Below the pieces are notes generated by a model, which saw nothing but the letters and a program-made list of their open reading frames with translations, ran no database searches and was not told the origin of the DNA. Both the position numbers and the translations under genes were made by a program. A stretch of 60,000 bases of DNA, from the NCBI RefSeq assembly GCF_030272615.1, contig NC_081412.1, positions 685,326,583 to 685,386,582 of the forward strand, in the 5' to 3' direction. Of the stretch, positions 58,557-60,000 are shown one piece after another (position 1 is the first letter of the stretch; the number at the start of each line of letters is the position of its first letter). The stretch comes from Cryptomeria japonica. Taxonomy: Eukaryota; Streptophyta; Pinopsida; Cupressales; Cupressaceae.

Positions 58557-58561
58557 GATAG
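58557..58561. other. Target site duplication GATAG (right copy)
   Basis: Identical to 43236-43240; confirms that the younger element inserted as a unit. Confidence 0.92.
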
Positions 58562-60000
58562 ATTGATGGTTGGTGAATTGTGTTGTATGTGGATCTCTAG
58601 CACTTTTAAGGTAGATGTAACCAAAAATTCCTTCTTTGAATTGCTTGCTTGTTTTGATAAGTTTTTGATGTGATAAGGTGTAGAGAAATCTGAGATGTGT
58701 TACAGATTTAACTACCTAGTAATGAGAGGATTCACTCATGAACTGGTTTTAACCTGTGTAGATGTGTCTCTTAGGATGAGCTTATCCTAGATGTAGAAAC
58801 AATCTAAAAAGTGATGTGATGTGTTTGATTCAAGAAATATCTAAAAAGGAATCTTGGGACAAGAACCTCTTAATGTTTTGAGAGTTGGAACGGATTGATG
58901 ATGAAGTGATGATGGATGAATAAGATGATGGATGTTTTTTTAACTTCAATAAAAACTTTGTGTGACAAATGGAACAAACTCTACCTCTTCCCTTTCAGGT
59001 GTTGGTGGTATTTCTCGAGCTGTGTTGTATGTGATACAGACATTTGGGAAAAAGTTGGGATTAATCTTACCTCCTTGGTTTTTGTGATAACTCAGAGCTC
59101 TATATTGCATAAAAGCTCTGTGGTTCAATGATTCTGAATTGAATTCGTTTGTTTTGCCTTGAAAGTAGAGACGCATGTGATGCAAAAAGACTCTATGTGA
59201 GACAAAGATTTGTCTATTTATATAGAAGAATTTCCTCCTTTTGATCAAAGCCTTTGAGCTTAATGGTCTTCTTTTCAAGTTGATACTCTGATGATGCTTC
59301 TTCTTTCTCAAGATGTGAAGAATGGTCATAAAATTTGACTCTTTGTTGTTTGCACTTTGTTTTTGATGTGTTTGGTTGTTTTTGAAAGATGTTTGGTTGG
59401 ATGAATACTTGGTTTTTGAAAGTGATTTTCTGATTTTTTCTTTGACAAGAAAACAAAGCAAGCACACAAACACAAGAATGTTGCCTAAAAGGCACAAATA
59501 AGTATGGGTCTAGATCAGCCCAATCCTTGGACTTGTATATGACCCTTCCTTTAGATGTATTTTTAAGGTGTATTTCCAAAGCCTGAAGCCGGCTCAATTT
59601 GCACTTGGTCTTGACTAAAACAAACACACTTCAAACACTTTTTATCCCTAAGGTCAAATGGCCAGTTGTGATAAATTTAGCCCACATCTTGATATTTCTT
59701 CGACTTTGGTACTACATATCTTATGAATCCCGCCATGGTAGGTAAGGATGTGATATACTAAGTCTTGCATGAGCATAACAAATAGATGATCCCTATGATG
59801 GGGGAGTCACCACTTTTATCAAGCCACAAGTGACTTTTCAAAAAGCTATGTTTCTACTCAAGGAAACATGTATGGTGAGTATCTTGGGAGCAAAACCATC
59901 TATGCTCTTGCACTAAATTATATCGCAAATATCCTTAATCAATAGAACTGGTGGGCTACTACTTAAAGGTGTTTAGTCATGTTCGATGTTTTTTGGACAT
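58562..60000 (-). other. Continuation of the older Tat element leader
   Basis: Follows the right target duplication, so it should continue the sequence left of 43236 (leader of the older element). No gag or pol here. An open frame on the minus strand (58946-59497) has no known domain. No LTR end of the older element (sequence near 30120-30144) is seen, so its 5' LTR lies beyond 60000. Some part near the right end could be unrelated flank. Confidence 0.55.

Larger units (their letters stand above)
28831..60000 (-). mobile_element. Older Tat-lineage Ty3/gypsy element, split by a nested insertion, 5' end outside
   Basis: Minus-strand element. Parts in its own 5' to 3' order: leader (60000-58562), interruption by the younger element (58561-43236), leader end, gag, protease, RT, RNase H, second RNase H, integrase (43176-35880), a non-coding stretch, an antisense PMD gene (30454-33243), polypurine tract (30157-30145), 3' LTR (30144 to about 28831). 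The 5' LTR and primer site lie right of the window. Two RNase H modules and no chromodomain put it in the Tat lineage. Heavy decay shows it is the older of the two. Confidence 0.85.

Noticed and set aside
58946-59497. 183-codon minus-strand frame as a gag or envelope
   Set aside because: Low-complexity K/Q/N composition, no domain; lies in what should be leader.

Overview
The window is plant nuclear DNA made almost entirely of transposable elements and AT-rich spacer. I see no intact host gene, rRNA, tRNA or CRISPR array. The evidence for a plant is: Ty1/copia and Ty3/gypsy elements of plant type (initiator-Met primer site, GAG-pre-integrase and integrase blocks, dual RNase H Tat-type pol), a plant mobile domain (PMD) gene, and MITE-like and microsatellite DNA. 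Deep nesting, long decayed spacers and one LTR that looks conifer-like suggest a very large genome, perhaps a gymnosperm. That last point is a guess from memory of sequence style.

Left part (1-28.8 kb), from left to right: the 5' half of a Ty1/copia element on the minus strand with its 5' LTR (1-4117); a MITE-like inverted-repeat element (5866-6180); 1.2 kb of purine-rich simple sequence (6440-7660); a dispersed repeat copy (8060-8861); an old plus-strand LTR element or LARD with two diverged LTRs (11190-16540); a decayed single-RNase-H Ty3/gypsy fragment (about 16790-18990) cut by an LTR fragment (19002-19370); a 188-bp palindrome (20881-21068); about 3.7 kb without genes; a second, inverted copy of the 8-kb repeat (24752-25604), which starts what may be a DNA transposon with subterminal repeats and a decayed DDE-like transposase (26529-28830).

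Right part (28.8-60 kb): two related Tat-lineage Ty3/gypsy elements, both on the minus strand and nested. The older one begins with its 3' LTR (about 28831-30144), continues through its pol and gag (35880-43176), and resumes at 58562 to beyond the window end. A younger, complete 15.3-kb element (43241-58556) is inserted just upstream of the older gag. It is flanked by the same 5-bp target duplication (GATAG), and its two LTRs look about 99% alike. Each element encodes gag, protease, a G-patch-like segment, RT, RNase H, a second RNase H and integrase in one long reading frame now broken by stop codons.

The most unusual cargo is in the older element. Between its polypurine tract and its integrase, on the opposite strand, lies a decayed gene with its own TATA box, a predicted intron, a PMD domain, a glycine-rich tail and an overlapping coiled-coil reading frame. 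Its intron holds a decamer close to AGCGCTATTG repeated about every 20 bp at least 13 times. The younger relative lacks this gene. Most stop codons in the PMD gene and in both pol frames look like C-to-T changes at CAG, CGA or TGG codons, as expected of methylated, silenced DNA. One TGA codon in the second RNase H is shared by both Tat elements.
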